A stretch of 64,000 nucleotides of DNA from Ichthyophis bannanicus (Eukaryota; Chordata; Amphibia; Gymnophiona; Ichthyophiidae): contig CM066035.1 in the NCBI GenBank assembly GCA_033557465.1, forward strand, positions 896,427,309 through 896,491,308. Direction: 5' to 3'. Both the position numbers and the translations under genes were made by a program. Below, in pieces: positions 1-11,189 of the stretch. Position 1 is the first letter of the stretch, and every line of letters starts with the position of its first letter. Below the pieces are notes generated by a model. The model saw only the letters and a list, made by a program, of their open reading frames with translations, was not told the origin of the DNA and searched no databases.

Positions 1-92
1 GTACTGCATGTATGGGAAAGAACATGAAATAGTGTTATGTAAACTAGACCGTAAAAGGCGAGATACCTATCCAGCGAAAGATAAAGGCATAT

Positions 93-222
93 TCCTTATC
101 GTTCCTCCAGTTTAGTCCTCCACCTCTGGGTTGTGTACCTCCTCCTGCAGCTTGGAGACTGGGCATGTCAAAGTCGTGATATCACTGGATATAGCCTGCT
201 GGTATCTCCCATCAGCCCCCAG
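93..222 (+). repeat. Left inverted terminal repeat of DIRS element A
   Basis: About 111-222 pairs with 5,674-5,773 with only scattered mismatches, and the outer part (93-132) pairs with the first half of the ICR at 5,268-5,307. The outer end is a pyrimidine run followed by CAG, which resembles a splice acceptor. The exact outer border is uncertain by a few bases because TTCC is shared by both ends at the circle junction. Confidence 0.8.
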
Positions 223-2869
223 TGTGTCCAGTCTCCATGCAGCAGGAGGACGTAGTGAGCCTAGGTACTAGGCTCACTTGGGAATCAGATAAAAAACAGT
301 TAGACAGGATCTCGTGTTAGTTTGGTTTTAATGTTTTTTAATTTGGGTCCAATTGAACTTGGCAAATATTAATTATTGGTTTTAATTTTCTTTTTTGTAA
401 TTTTGCTTTTCTTTGGGCTAATTACTTTAAAGTTAGTCTAATCCCTTTCAGTTTAGTTTATCTGATTATTAAGTTATTAAATTATCTAACTTGGGTTATT
501 TTAACTTAATTTAATTTAATGTACCTTAATTTATTGGAAGCTGTCCGTTTTAAGATAAGCATCTTCCCGCCTTGTTCTCTGGCTGTTGGTGTGTGCTGCT
601 AATACGGCCCTCAGCCTCGAGCCGTTGCTCTTTTTTTTATTGCCCCAGGGCTTCCTCTTCGCATTCTGTTGGTCGGCTCTCCTCTCTCGGACAAAACGGA
701 GAGGAGCCCGACGGAGGACGGGGCGAGCGGCACACGCGCTGCTCCAAGTTACTCGGGGCAGTGGAGGGGAGCTGAAGAGTTACCGTATCCGGCCCGCACC
801 GCGCACACTGCTCGCAATGGGAGCGAGCAGCATAGCGGTTGCAGGGTGGCAATTCGGTCTCCACTCATGAGAGGCTGTGGAGACCGAAACAGCTAGATGG
901 CTGCTGTGTCTGAGGTGCGATGTGCTGCTGGTGCGACTTGAGCGGCTGACATTTGGGCGCGAAGCGGAGCTGAACGGAGCTTCTCCCGTGTGCTGCGGCC
1001 TCATGGCAGCACCGACAATCAGCAGAGCACGTTCGGTCTGAGAAGCGGGCAGAATAAGGTTTGGTTTGCGTACAGCATATTTTTAAAATGTTTACGTTGA
1101 TAATTGAACAATGTATTTTCCTCTGAGTTGAAAAAAAAGAAAAAAAAAAGGGGTTAGCCGTTTTGAGGACTTGCGGGTCCTTTTCTGGCATTGTATATAT
1201 CTGGTATGCTTCTGGCCCTTTCTGTCTTTCCCTTTAGTTCTTTTATGTTTGTTATGTGTAATGCATCTATAGCCACAGGTGCTGTACCCTAAAGCTAAGG
1301 AGGGGTGGTCTCTCCAGGGGTCTGTTACTGCCCCTCTGCCAGTCTCTCACAGGCGGGTCGATCCTGTGCCCTTTTTGTTTGATACACGGGTAACTGTACC
1401 TGTGAGGCTGGAGCCTGCTCTGTTCTAGGTGGATGTGATTGCCTGGATAGCAAGACACGTTTGTTTATGGGTATCCATGTTGTAGTGGGTACAGATATTG
1501 AAACCTTTATTTCTGAGTGCCGTTTTCCATCAGAAGGTTGGTGGTTTCAGCAAGGCGGCTCGAATTCCCGGGTTGTGCTCATTCCACAAAACGGTGATTC
1601 TGAGCGGCTAGGATGGTATGCTAAACTATGGAGGGAGTGTTACTTTTGGAGGTCAATGGATCAGCGGAAGGCTAGTGCGAGTTATTGACCCATGTTTACA
1701 GCTTTAAGCTTGGTTGGTCATTTAGGGAGGCTCTGCCTCATAGCTCCTGTTACCAGGGGTACCAGCGAGTGATGCAGCGGTGTCGGCTGTAACTAGGATG
1801 ACCACTATGCCGGTGGAAGGTAGCGCAGCCTTAAAGGATGCGCAGGATAGAAAGATGGCTGGTTCATTGAAACAGTTCTTGAAGCAGATGCTTAGTCATT
1901 GCAAGCTTCTTTGTGCGGAGCGTTATTGGCTACAGCATCTCTCAGATGCTCCCATAGTTTGCGACAGTCTATCCTGTTAGAGCACGTAAGTTCAGGGGAG
2001 CTGGATCGCCTAGAATCAAGAATGGCTTGTTTGTCAGAGGTGCAATATGGCTTGGTCAGAGTTCAGACTAATAGTATGCCGTCCGGGGATGCCGTCCGCA
2101 GTTCACTATCCTTGGGAAATGGGTGGCAGACAGGCCTTCTACGGCACGCCGCAGTAAATGTCTGTCCAAAATAACCTTGGGGTTTGGAGAGGATCTGGAC
2201 AATAGCTGGATGCAGGCAGGTGGGCATAGGCCTAATATGTTAGGTCAGGGGTGTTACCGTGCACATGTCAGCGTGCTGCGTGCCTGCTCAAGTGATCTCA
2301 ACAGTTATGGCTTGGGTGCCTTCTCGTGAGACGGATCTGATAGGCAGTCAGAGACAACATTAAAGAAGTATTTTGAAAAACAAATAACGAAAGAAAAAAA
2401 AAACAAACAAACAAACCTGCGTATAGGTTTGTAGCAGCTTAGTTCTGCAGTAAGCAGGAGGTGCCTCCGTACATGATATATTTCTAGTTCAAAATCCAGT
2501 GGAGGAACACAATAGGATTCTTCCAGCTGTCTATGTTCAATATGTAACCGCTCGTTTTGGAAACGGGGGCGGTGCGTCTGTTTTGGGATTGTCTTTTACA
2601 GCTAGGGGCTGTAGTGCCGGTCCACTTGAGTGTTGCGGCATCGGTTGTTACTCTGTTTATTTTCAGAGTGCCGAGGAAGGAAGGCCCGCTCCGGCTTCGG
2701 CTGGATCTGTAAGGGTGCTTCGCCCTCTTCGAGTACCTCACCTTCCAATAGAAGATTACGTTTTGTATGGGGGGGCGGTGTAAAGGTTAGGAGCGCTGGT
2801 GCAGGATCACAGGGGTGGTTCAGTGTTGGGCGCTGTGCTAGTTATTTCATAGTTCCGACAGGAAGATAG

Positions 2870-3430
2870 GCCTCCCTGTATTTTTTTTCTCCGTTATAAG
2901 GAATTAAATCGTTGGATCTGAGCGTCTTTCTCTTATGAAACTGTTGCAGGTAGTGTTAACAGTGTCGCTGGAGGAGTGGTAGCAGCCCTCCGCCCTGTAG
3001 GAGCTATATTCCACATTTCTCTAAGGGCGGCGCATCAGAGGTTTATAGGGTTTGCTTCCCCTGGGTACTTTGGCGGTTGCTGGTTTGGTCCTTCGGTCTA
3101 GAAACGGATCCTCGCATCCTCACCACTGTGATGGAGGTGGTTGTGACAGCCCCGCAGAAGGAAGGACTCTTAGTTCACCCTGGCGGTGTCACGTAGGGGA
3201 TTGGTCCAAGGTCCAGGGCCGAGGGTGTCCCAGTTACGAGCAGAGGAGTCAAGTTTCTTCAGACCCTAGACTGAGTAGTTCTGAGGGGTACAGTCCGGCT
3301 TCCGTTTGGGGAACAGTGTTTATGCCGGAGCAGAGAGATCAGGCCCTTCAACAGTTACCATGCCGGGTGCCGGTGATCCCGACATTATCACCTTGGGTCT
3401 ATCTGGGATGCTCGGTGCTTTGGTGGTGGA
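2870..3430 (+). pseudogene. Reverse transcriptase remnant of DIRS element A
   Basis: Read across several frames, this stretch resembles the palm region of DIRS reverse transcriptases. A segment at about 3,128-3,180 reads VMEVVVTAPQKEGLLVHP, which lines up with the VMxVVAAxLRxEGxFVFP block just before the YLDDW catalytic motif in the copies at 55.4 and 62.8 kb. The YLDD motif itself is not legible. The segment before it (about 3,040-3,115) resembles the FGLxxAPR block after frame changes. In-frame stops and shifts make it inactive. Similarity was judged by eye, so confidence is moderate. Confidence 0.42.
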
Positions 3431-5267
3431 CCTGAAGGTAGTAAGGGAGCCGGAGCTCGCAGGCGCCTTTTGCTAAACATCCCTGTTGTGAGGTGGATTG
3501 CGCAAGATATGCGCTCCGAACAAGCGTCCCACATAGGTTAGGTGATTCCTTTGTAGGGGGGGTTTCCCAGGGGATCTTGCGGAAGACGAGCTCCTGAGGT
3601 TGACGTGGGCCAGGTTTGCAGGCGGAGGACACCTTGCGGGGATCCTTTCGCACGGGAGTTTTGGAGTGATCAGTGAGCACATTGGTGGATCCACTGCTTA
3701 CAGCGGATGGCAAGGCGCGGGCGTGCCAAATGTTTGGTTCTGAACCGAAAAGATCGGTTAGGGCACACGCTGCCTGGCGATTCCGAATTAGGGCTTTGCC
3801 TAGAACAGCAGGGAGCATCTGGTAGGGCGGTCCGATAAGAGGACTTAGAGGCTCTGTTCACGGTCATGCAATCTCAACAGCAGGCGTTTGTTGGGGCGCC
3901 CATGGCAGAAGCAGGCAAGGTGGTGGCGTCACTTGGAAGTGTGCCCACAGATAGTCTTAGGTGGGGTCCTCTTTGGAATGGAGCGGTGGTTCCGGTCTGC
4001 ATATCATTTGGGGGTAGATCGGCGGCACTGAATTTTTATGGTTGAATTTTTATGATTGAATTAAAAAAAAAAAATAAATAAAAACTTTTTATAACTAAAT
4101 ATGCAATAGGTCTCCCTTCCTATCGTTCGCAGATAATGGCTCCTTGAATTTTGAATCTGGGTGATCCCTTGGTAGGGATCGGATTAGATAGGTTGCCATG
4201 CGGATACAGCGAAGCACTGCGTTTTTTGAAGTGCATGTGTGATGTTAAGAGTTAGCTCCTACTTTCCCACACCCCGGTATTTGGCTGGGGGTGTAAAGTT
4301 GAGGGGAAACAAAGGGCGCAAAAGCATTGGCAGCGGATGCGTTTACAAGAGATTCCGCTTGGCTAAGCTCATAGCTACAAGCTCACTACCTTCAGACATC
4401 CAGGGGGAGTTGAGGTCATTTTGATTTTTATATTTGAAACGCTATCTTCTAGGTTTGTCTTTGCTTCCGTTACGAGCAGAAGTCCAGGAGGGCTCAACAT
4501 AAGAAGTTGCTAAATTGTTTGGATTAAGCCAGGTCAATGGTCTAGAGTAGGTTAGCGAACCTGTAGTTCACAGGGTAACTCTAGCATGGATACTTACAAT
4601 AATTTATTTCCAGAGGCGAGCGAGCAGCCAGTTCTTAAATGTTCAAGTAACGGCTCTGTCTTGCTATAGAGGCAAAGGTCAGGGGCTGGCCTGGGTTCCC
4701 ATGCAGATGAGTGGCTTGTCTTAAAGCAGTAACCAGGCTATGGCTGTTGCGTAGCATTTTGGTTCCGCCGTGGATTCTCAGCGTGGTTTTAGTGGCAAAC
4801 AGTTGCTTGTTTAGTTCTAGCTTCGGCGCAGGGGAGCGTCTTGGACCATGGTTGGCGCCACTTGCACATAGCGAGAGTGCTCCGGCACGGTTTAAGAGTT
4901 TAAGGATCTTTGCAGTTGCGATCGTCTATTTGTCCTAGTCAGAGATTTCCGCAAAGGGGAAGCGGCGACGAAGGTATCTATCGCCAAAGTAATGGATGAG
5001 GCAAAGACGTGAAAATATGTGCTAGATTGTTTGGTGCCAGTGGGCATACGAGTTCGCGTTCGGGGAGCACAAGCGGTATCCTGAGTGGAATACAGTTTGG
5101 TTACGATAGTGGCATTTTTATGGACCAGTCTCCTGGTCGTCTTTCTTGTTGTTCTGGCGGTAGCTTTCGCCATCTAGATGTTCTGGCGGCAAGCGATGCC
5201 TGTTCCGGCTTGGCGGAGTAGCGTTCTGAGTTGAAAGGTCCCTCCCAATAATTACTGCTCTGATACA

Positions 5268-5380
5268 TCCCAGAGGTGGAGGACTAAACTGGAGGAACGA
5301 TAAGGAAATAGAAATTACACTTACCTGGTAATTGTCATTCCTTGAGTGACGACAGTTTTAGTCCTCATTCCCGCCCAGGA
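5268..5380 (+). repeat. Internal complementary region (ICR) of DIRS element A
   Basis: The first ~40 bases are the exact complement of the element's left end (about 93-132). The next ~70 are nearly the complement of its right end (about 5,756-5,826). The two halves meet with both outer ends adjacent, so the ICR is a reverse-complement copy of the right-end/left-end circle junction. In DIRS1 models this region templates completion of the ends during replication. Confidence 0.8.
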
Positions 5381-5673
5381 GGTAATCTCTTCGGTGTTTG
5401 TTTCAGACGGAGTGGAGCATCAGTTTCAAGAAGTTGGGAGATTCTTTCAGACTCTGGATGGCAGTTAGTACTACTCTCTCTGTTTGTTCTTTTTCTCTTA
5501 TTTAAATAAGGGGGTGGCACAGGAAGGGTGCTAAGATAAGACACGAGAACGTAAAAAAAAAAATTATATAAGAATAATAGTTACGAAGGTCCCTCAGATT
5601 GAGGACTAGTTAGTTCGGTTAAAGTTATGGTATATCTACTGGTTTGTTCTTTGAGTCTGCTTTGTCAAGAGTA

Positions 5674-5826
5674 CACTGGGGGCTGATGGGAGATACCAGC
5701 AGGCTATATCCAGTGATGTCACGACTTTGACATGCCCAGTCTCCAAGCTGCAGGAGGAGGTGGAGGACTAAACTGTCATCACTCAAGGAATGACAATTAC
5801 CAGGTAAGTGTAATTTTTATTTCCTG
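5674..5826 (+). repeat. Right inverted terminal repeat of DIRS element A
   Basis: It pairs with the left ITR over ~100 bases and extends ~50 bases further outward. The extension is matched only by the second half of the ICR. It carries CAG|GTAAGT at about 5,801-5,809, a perfect consensus 5-prime splice site on the element's sense strand. Confidence 0.8.
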
Positions 5827-7592
5827 AATCCCAGAGATGCCACTTGGGAGTAAGAGAATTAGAAACAAAAATAGCTTTGGCAGTTAAAGCATCCCAAATC
5901 TTAAGACCTGCCCCACCCCCTTTTCATCTTCTGTTTTTGTTAAGAGCTTTTGATTCTAGGGGTACAGTATATGAATTGTAAATATAGGTTTTTGTTTCAA
6001 CCTAATTAGGTGTTTTGAGAGGGCACTAAATATCTGTATATTGATGTGTTTGCACTGCAGGATCAGGTTTTAGTTTTAGGTGGATTCAATTTTTTTTTTT
6101 TTGCATGCCTTTTATAATTAGAAATTTTAGAATTTTGGTGTATCACCTTTGTCTCCCATCATTATCCTGTTCAGCCTTTCTCCCTCAATTCCTCTCCCCC
6201 CCCCCCATCATCTCTAAGAGTCGCTCTTTGTCCCACTTTCTCATTCTCAGTAATGCCTTGCTCTCTTCTGCAGTCTCCCTCTGAATACAGCAGTGTGACT
6301 CACATGGCCAAAGGTTCTCCCATTGCCTGTGCGGCCCAAAATGGCGCCTCTTCCCTCCAAAGCCCCTCTGTTCCCTCTCAGCAGGAAAAGCTTGGGGCGG
6401 TAAGTAGGCAGTGGCAACATACATGATAGTTGCTTAGTAACAGCAGTTCAAAGTGGCCAGAAAGGAGGTGGGAGAGGCAGGACCTCCTTTGATGAGGTCA
6501 TCTTGGGGGCGATGTCCCCAAATGGGTTAGTTTTTTTATGCATTCCATCACAGCAATGAACCTCACTCCTAAGTCTCTGGGTTTGGGGAGTAGGATCAAA
6601 TCTACTGCTAATGCTCGCCGTAATACTTGCATTATGCCAAAGAATTTGCTAGAATTCATAGGCAGCTTGTCATTGTGTGATTGGAAATTCCTCTTAATCA
6701 GCTCGTGGCTCCCAATATTTCTGTATCTTTCTGCCACTTTTTTTTGTTATATGACTTTATTGAAAATGCTAATAAACATTGCAACTTATGCATAGCATAA
6801 CAATTCAGCCCCAAGTGAACATCTGCCACACTCCAGCAAGATGTCCAACTCCCAGACCACCAAGTCTGTAGACGTACTCAACACCGGAATTTGTGGTAGA
6901 GCTTTGCTACAGCCCCAGCAGGAAGTCTGAACAGTGGAGTGATAAAACCTTATCACCCCAATGCCACCAAACAAGATGTCCACCTGGACTACTAACCTGT
7001 TTGGTTGCTAATCACTCGGCAAACACCAAAACCTCTTATTCCCACTATAGGCGCTTTCGTTCAACAGACATATCCTGCAAACCCCCTAACCAAAATGTCT
7101 TGCATCGCTGCCTGAAAAGAATTATTTTAACAAATCCCGATCAATATCTGACATGTGCACACCCATTCTAAGACCAAGGATGACAAATGTGCTGCCTGTC
7201 CAGTCAGCAAAACCAGGATCCAATCTGCTTATTCATCTTAGCTCTGCAAACAGCCTCCCCCTCCCCAAGTTTGACCCTTTCAATGAAGGCTTTGCAATAA
7301 TGTCTGACCAGCAATCTGGCCAAGTCCTTGCTCATAATGATAATCTATTGACAACTCTGCTCAGCCAAATCATTGCTGCCCGGGTGCAACAGTAATCACC
7401 ATAGGCTTCACATAAGCTTGGAGCCCCTATTGCATCACAGGAAGAAGCTATTCCCAGACCATCCCATGCCAGCCATACCAATACACCACCAGTCTTTGCT
7501 TCAGTAGACCCAGGTGCTGATCATACGGATGTTTCGGCGCATACCTATATGCCAAAAATACGTAGGAATGGCCCACAATCCATGCACATACA
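5827..7592. other. Intronic or intergenic stretch, no gene recognised
   Basis: Only short open frames with no recognisable domain occur on either strand. There is a C run at about 6,198-6,207, a T run near 6,090, and an AATAAA-like sequence at about 6,771 that is probably the relic of an old insertion. I see no promoter, RNA gene or exon with convincing splice sites. Confidence 0.5.
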
Positions 7593-7784
7593 TTTTTATT
7601 TATTTATTTATTTAGCTGTATTTATATCCCGCTTTTCACCGGGTCAAAGCGGTCAATTGGGGGATACATTTAATACGAGGGGATATGAGACACATATGCT
7701 AATACTTACAGGGAACATGGGCAATGGAGGGTTAAGTGGCTTGCCCAAGACCACAAGGAGTGCCTATAGGACTAGAAATCCCAT
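7593..7784 (-). mobile_element. tRNA-type SINE, 5-prime truncated (copy a)
   Basis: On the minus strand this ends in a TATTTATTTA-type tail preceded by a segment reading (in plus orientation) ATCCCGCTTTTCACCGGG, the 3-prime tail shared with L2-group LINEs. The body (cacttaaccctccattgccc on the minus strand) matches SINE copies at 17.8, 51.9 and 58.7 kb almost base for base. The tRNA-related head present in those copies is missing, so this copy is 5-prime truncated at about 7,784. Confidence 0.75.
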
Positions 7785-8769
7785 CATCCCTAGGATGCCC
7801 TGAAACACAAAACAAAGGCTAAACATCAACAGGATCTTCCACCAATTCATCTAGGCAAGTGGAAGTATGCTAAGCGCTGATTTCCAGCATCCAGTATGCT
7901 GTATTATACCTATAGGAAGCCCACACCACTGCAGAATGAATGAGCTCTGAAACGAGAAGCATCTAAGACCAAAAAACACCACACCGTTTGCAACACTGCC
8001 AAAAACTGATAATTAATCAGATGTGAACCCTCCTCATGTACCAAAAATTGAGGGCCATTAGAAGGACGCAAGCATAAAATAATTCTGGACATTCACTATG
8101 GACAGGTAGCTAGCCCTGCTACAGATATGCACCCAATCCCTTCTGGTACATTTTGGAATGGAGCACTTTCAAACAAGCCCAGTCTGCCAACATGTGCACA
8201 TGTTACTATAACAAACCTGACCATCCTGCCCCATGAGCAGACACTGGAACCAGTTCATACGTGTAGAGCGTCGTGAAAAAGGCTGAAACAAAAGCTGTCT
8301 GAAGTAAGGCAGTCACATAGCTCGAGAAGCAAATGTGCTACAGCGCAAACCATGACCTTAGCAGCAGAATATACACGATCAGTAAATGGGAATTAGGTAC
8401 TGCAGGATCCCCACAAGCCCAACCAACAAAAATGTTACAAATCACAAAGCGACCAATCTGGTACCCAAAACCATAAATCCACAAGATGAAGGAAAATCCT
8501 GCAAAGTGATGGAAAACCCACCCTTTTGATAGAAATAAAATAGTCTTAAGATCAGACCCCAGAGCCAACCCTTAAAGAATAGAAAAGAAAGCACTTTCCT
8601 GCAATCACTCAAATATGCTGTCCAAATGGAGAGTGCTAATGAAGGCTGCAACAAGCTCCATGCCTCTGCATTCCAAACCTCCAAATAATTCTGGGATCTC
8701 TGCATGAGGTATGAGTTTCTGAAATGAGGACCAATTACATCAAGATAAGGCATCAGCCTAGATATTGCA
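7785..8769. other. Featureless segment left of the large palindrome
   Basis: No recognisable coding, RNA or repeat signature was found on either strand. It appears continuous with the sequence right of 10,018, since the palindromic element sits between two copies of the same 14-bp target. The 120-codon minus-strand open frame here has no domain I recognise. Confidence 0.4.
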
Positions 8770-8783
8770 AACACATGGGACAT
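8770..8783. repeat. Left 14-bp target-site duplication of the palindromic insertion
   Basis: AACACATGGGACAT occurs here and again at 10,005-10,018, exactly where the palindrome ends. Bases next to the two copies differ. This is the expected pattern of a target-site duplication made by a staggered cut, of a length typical of LINE-mediated insertion. Confidence 0.8.
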
Positions 8784-10004
8784 ACAAGCACTATCTATGG
8801 TCACGTCTTTGAGCTTATATATCGATATAAGAAGTAATGTTAGTTCAGCTCAATTCCCAACTCTGAGTTCAAACTTTTTATATTGTTATATATACATCAA
8901 TCTTTCAAGTGCAGACTAGATGCAGAAAAAGGTCTCAGACTTATATAAGGCTTAAATCAGCCAGACTTGCTGGAATGAAAATTGCCTTCATTTGCATCAA
9001 TGACCTTAATAACAAAATCCTGCATCCATTTAGTAATAATATTCATTTAACACAACATTTAACACAGTGTTGCTCCACTTATTCATAGTATGTCTCCACC
9101 AGCGTTGCTTCAAACTAATAAAACCATCAGTCTTTGGCAATCTCAATCTCACAACTTATTGTCCCATCTTCGTTAAATTTCAAATTTTGATGGTTTGTTA
9201 AAAGCAGTGCTTATCTGGGAACTTTGTAGAAGTCTGTATGGTATCGCCAAACTGCAGATTTTCCCCAACGTCTAACAGAAAGCGCTTGCACGTTTCACAG
9301 TTCGTTTCTTCAGGGGAGCTGTGTTACAGACATCCAAGTGTTACAGACATCCAATCCAGTTGACACTTCAAGTTTTCAATGGAACCAAAAACGCCGCGCG
9401 GCGTTTTTGGTTCCATTGAAAACTTGAAGTGTCAACTGTGATAAGAAAGTCCGTGCAGTTATGAAGAATAAGATTGGATGTCTGTAACACTTGGATGTCT
9501 GTAACACAGCTCCCCTGAAGAAACGAACTGTGAAACGTGCAAGCGCTTTCTGTTAGACGTTGGGGAAAATCTGCAGTTTGGCGATACCATACAGACTTCT
9601 ACAAAGTTCCCAGATAAGCACTGCTTTTAACAAACCATCAAAATTTGAAATTTAACGAAGATGGGACAATAAGTTGTGAGATTGAGATTGCCAAAGACTG
9701 ATGGTTTTATTAGTTTGAAGCAACGCTGGTGGAGACATACTATGAATAAGTGGAGCAACACTGTGTTAAATGTTGTGTTAAATGAATATTATTACTAAAT
9801 GGATGCAGGATTTTGTTATTAAGGTCATTGATGCAAATGAAGGCAATTTTCATTCCAGCAAGTCTGGCTGATTTAAGCCTTATATAAGTCTGAGACCTTT
9901 TTCTGCATCTAGTCTGCACTTGAAAGATTGATGTATATATAACAATATAAAAAGTTTGAACTCAGAGTTGGGAATTGAGCTGAACTAACATTACTTCTTA
10001 TATC
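8784..10004. mobile_element. 1.22-kb palindromic insertion with a 40-nt unpaired end
   Basis: From 8,824 to 10,004 the sequence is a nearly perfect inverted repeat centred near 9,398 on a GC-rich core (acgccgcgcggcgt). The right arm carries about 33 extra bases near the centre (around 9,436-9,470). The right arm ends flush with the right target duplication. On the left, 40 bases (8,784-8,823) lie between the target duplication and the first paired base. Each arm contains a 16-bp tandem pair (gtgttacagacatcca) and a block reading CTGAAGAAACGAAC..GTGAAACG. No ORF of note is present. It is not a typical DNA transposon, because it has 14-bp duplications and no short TIR. Arm identity implies recent formation or repair-driven homogenisation. 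Confidence 0.8.
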
Positions 10005-10018
10005 AACACATGGGACAT
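10005..10018. repeat. Right 14-bp target-site duplication of the palindromic insertion
   Basis: Identical to 8,770-8,783. It abuts the last paired base of the right arm. Confidence 0.8.
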
Positions 10019-11189
10019 GACGAGACCACATGGTGAGATTCAACTTAAAATAACACAGGACAAAACTGTGTAACAAATCAACAATAGTCAGACAGCATAT
10101 AGAATGCTTATTAATAACGTGTACTGTCTGCCAATGAGAGACCAGTGGTTTTTCTATTGCTGCCCTTCTAATGCAGCTCCTATGCTCAATTATCCTACTG
10201 CGTACTGGGCGTGTAGTTTACCAACATATAGTTTGTTGCAAGGACATGAGATGACATATATTACATGGCTAGTCGCACAATAAGGCCAGCAATGAGATGG
10301 ATCGATACAATAACAGCAGCTACAGGTACCAGTCTGTCAACAGTGAGCCGCCTGACTGAAGACCGAACACAATTTAGGATAGCTATCCAGAGGGTCGCCA
10401 TGAGTCGACTCTGACTCGACGGCACTTAACAACAACCACTGCTAGATTATTGCACCAAAAACACAATCTTCTTGTCCCTCCGATTATCACCTCAAATGAA
10501 CAAGGCCATCAGTAGTAGGAAGAACTCTAAAAAGGTAATATTTTTAATTGTTGCCTGCTTGAATCCATTCCTCTGGCCATATGTGAGCATAGTGGGAACC
10601 ACAAAAGAACAATCAAACCCTGACCATCAGCTGCATTCAGAAAATATCTCTAAGTCAGCGTTCATTATGGCTGGAGTCTGCCAAGCCAACACCCCACTGA
10701 AAGACTCCACAAAGGTACTCCAAACCTTCAAATTCTCAGATACACAATGTAATGCGAATATGCTGATGTGCTTTCTGAACGTCTGCCATGGCCCTGCACA
10801 TCCATCTCAGAAATACCCTGGCAACAGGAATGAATCTACAAGCAAAATTCAAGAAGCCCACCAGTGACTGCATTTGTATTCACGTTATTTTCCTAGTCTC
10901 AAGGGCCTATGCAACAGACTACGGCAACTTTGCCAGCTTATCGACAGCCTGGAAGCCATTGCCAACTAATCTAACTTGATACTTAAACTAATCACAGCAC
11001 AGGACCTTCTGTCTTGTTAACAGTTACAGGAATACTAAATTCCCCTGCCACCTGAAGAAAACTGTAAAGTAAATAAGAGCGAGAGGAAGGGATGTCATCG
11101 GACGTGAATAATGGCTTGAGTTGGAGGTTCTGCTAACCCCTGAGGTATAATGCAGCATTACCCACCTCAGTCGACTCGATCGCTTTGAT
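10019..11189. other. Segment with a SINE/LINE tail relic, otherwise unassigned
   Basis: At about 10,392-10,438 a short piece reads GTCGCCATGAGTCGACTC and continues to GACGGCACTTAACAACAAC. This is a widespread vertebrate L2/SINE-type 3-prime tail in plus orientation; its body is not visible upstream. The 131-codon open frame at 10,472-10,867 has no recognisable domain. Nothing else is supported. Confidence 0.5.

Larger units (their letters stand above)
93..5826 (+). mobile_element. DIRS-type retrotransposon, family 1, decayed (element A)
   Basis: The ends are inverted repeats: about 111-222 is the reverse complement of 5,674-5,773. Near the right end, 5,268-5,380 is a composite: its first half is complementary to the left terminus (about 93-132) and its second half to the right terminus (about 5,770-5,826). 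This is the internal complementary region known from DIRS1-type elements, which transpose through a circle using a tyrosine recombinase rather than an integrase. The interior (223-5,267) has no long ORF, but 2,870-3,430 resembles a DIRS reverse transcriptase broken by many stops. Part of the interior is AT-rich (300-560) and part GC-rich (590-1,050). The family differs in sequence from the DIRS copies at 32.5, 54.2 and 60 kb. The structural call is strong; assignment of internal pieces is weak. Confidence 0.78.

Noticed and set aside
8442..8804. 120-codon minus frame rich in hydrophobic residues
   Set aside because: No recognised family, no homologous second copy and no splice sites; left unannotated.
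9310..9360. Paired 16-bp direct repeats that could suggest a CRISPR-like array
   Set aside because: Only two tandem units without spacers, inside a palindrome of a vertebrate genome.
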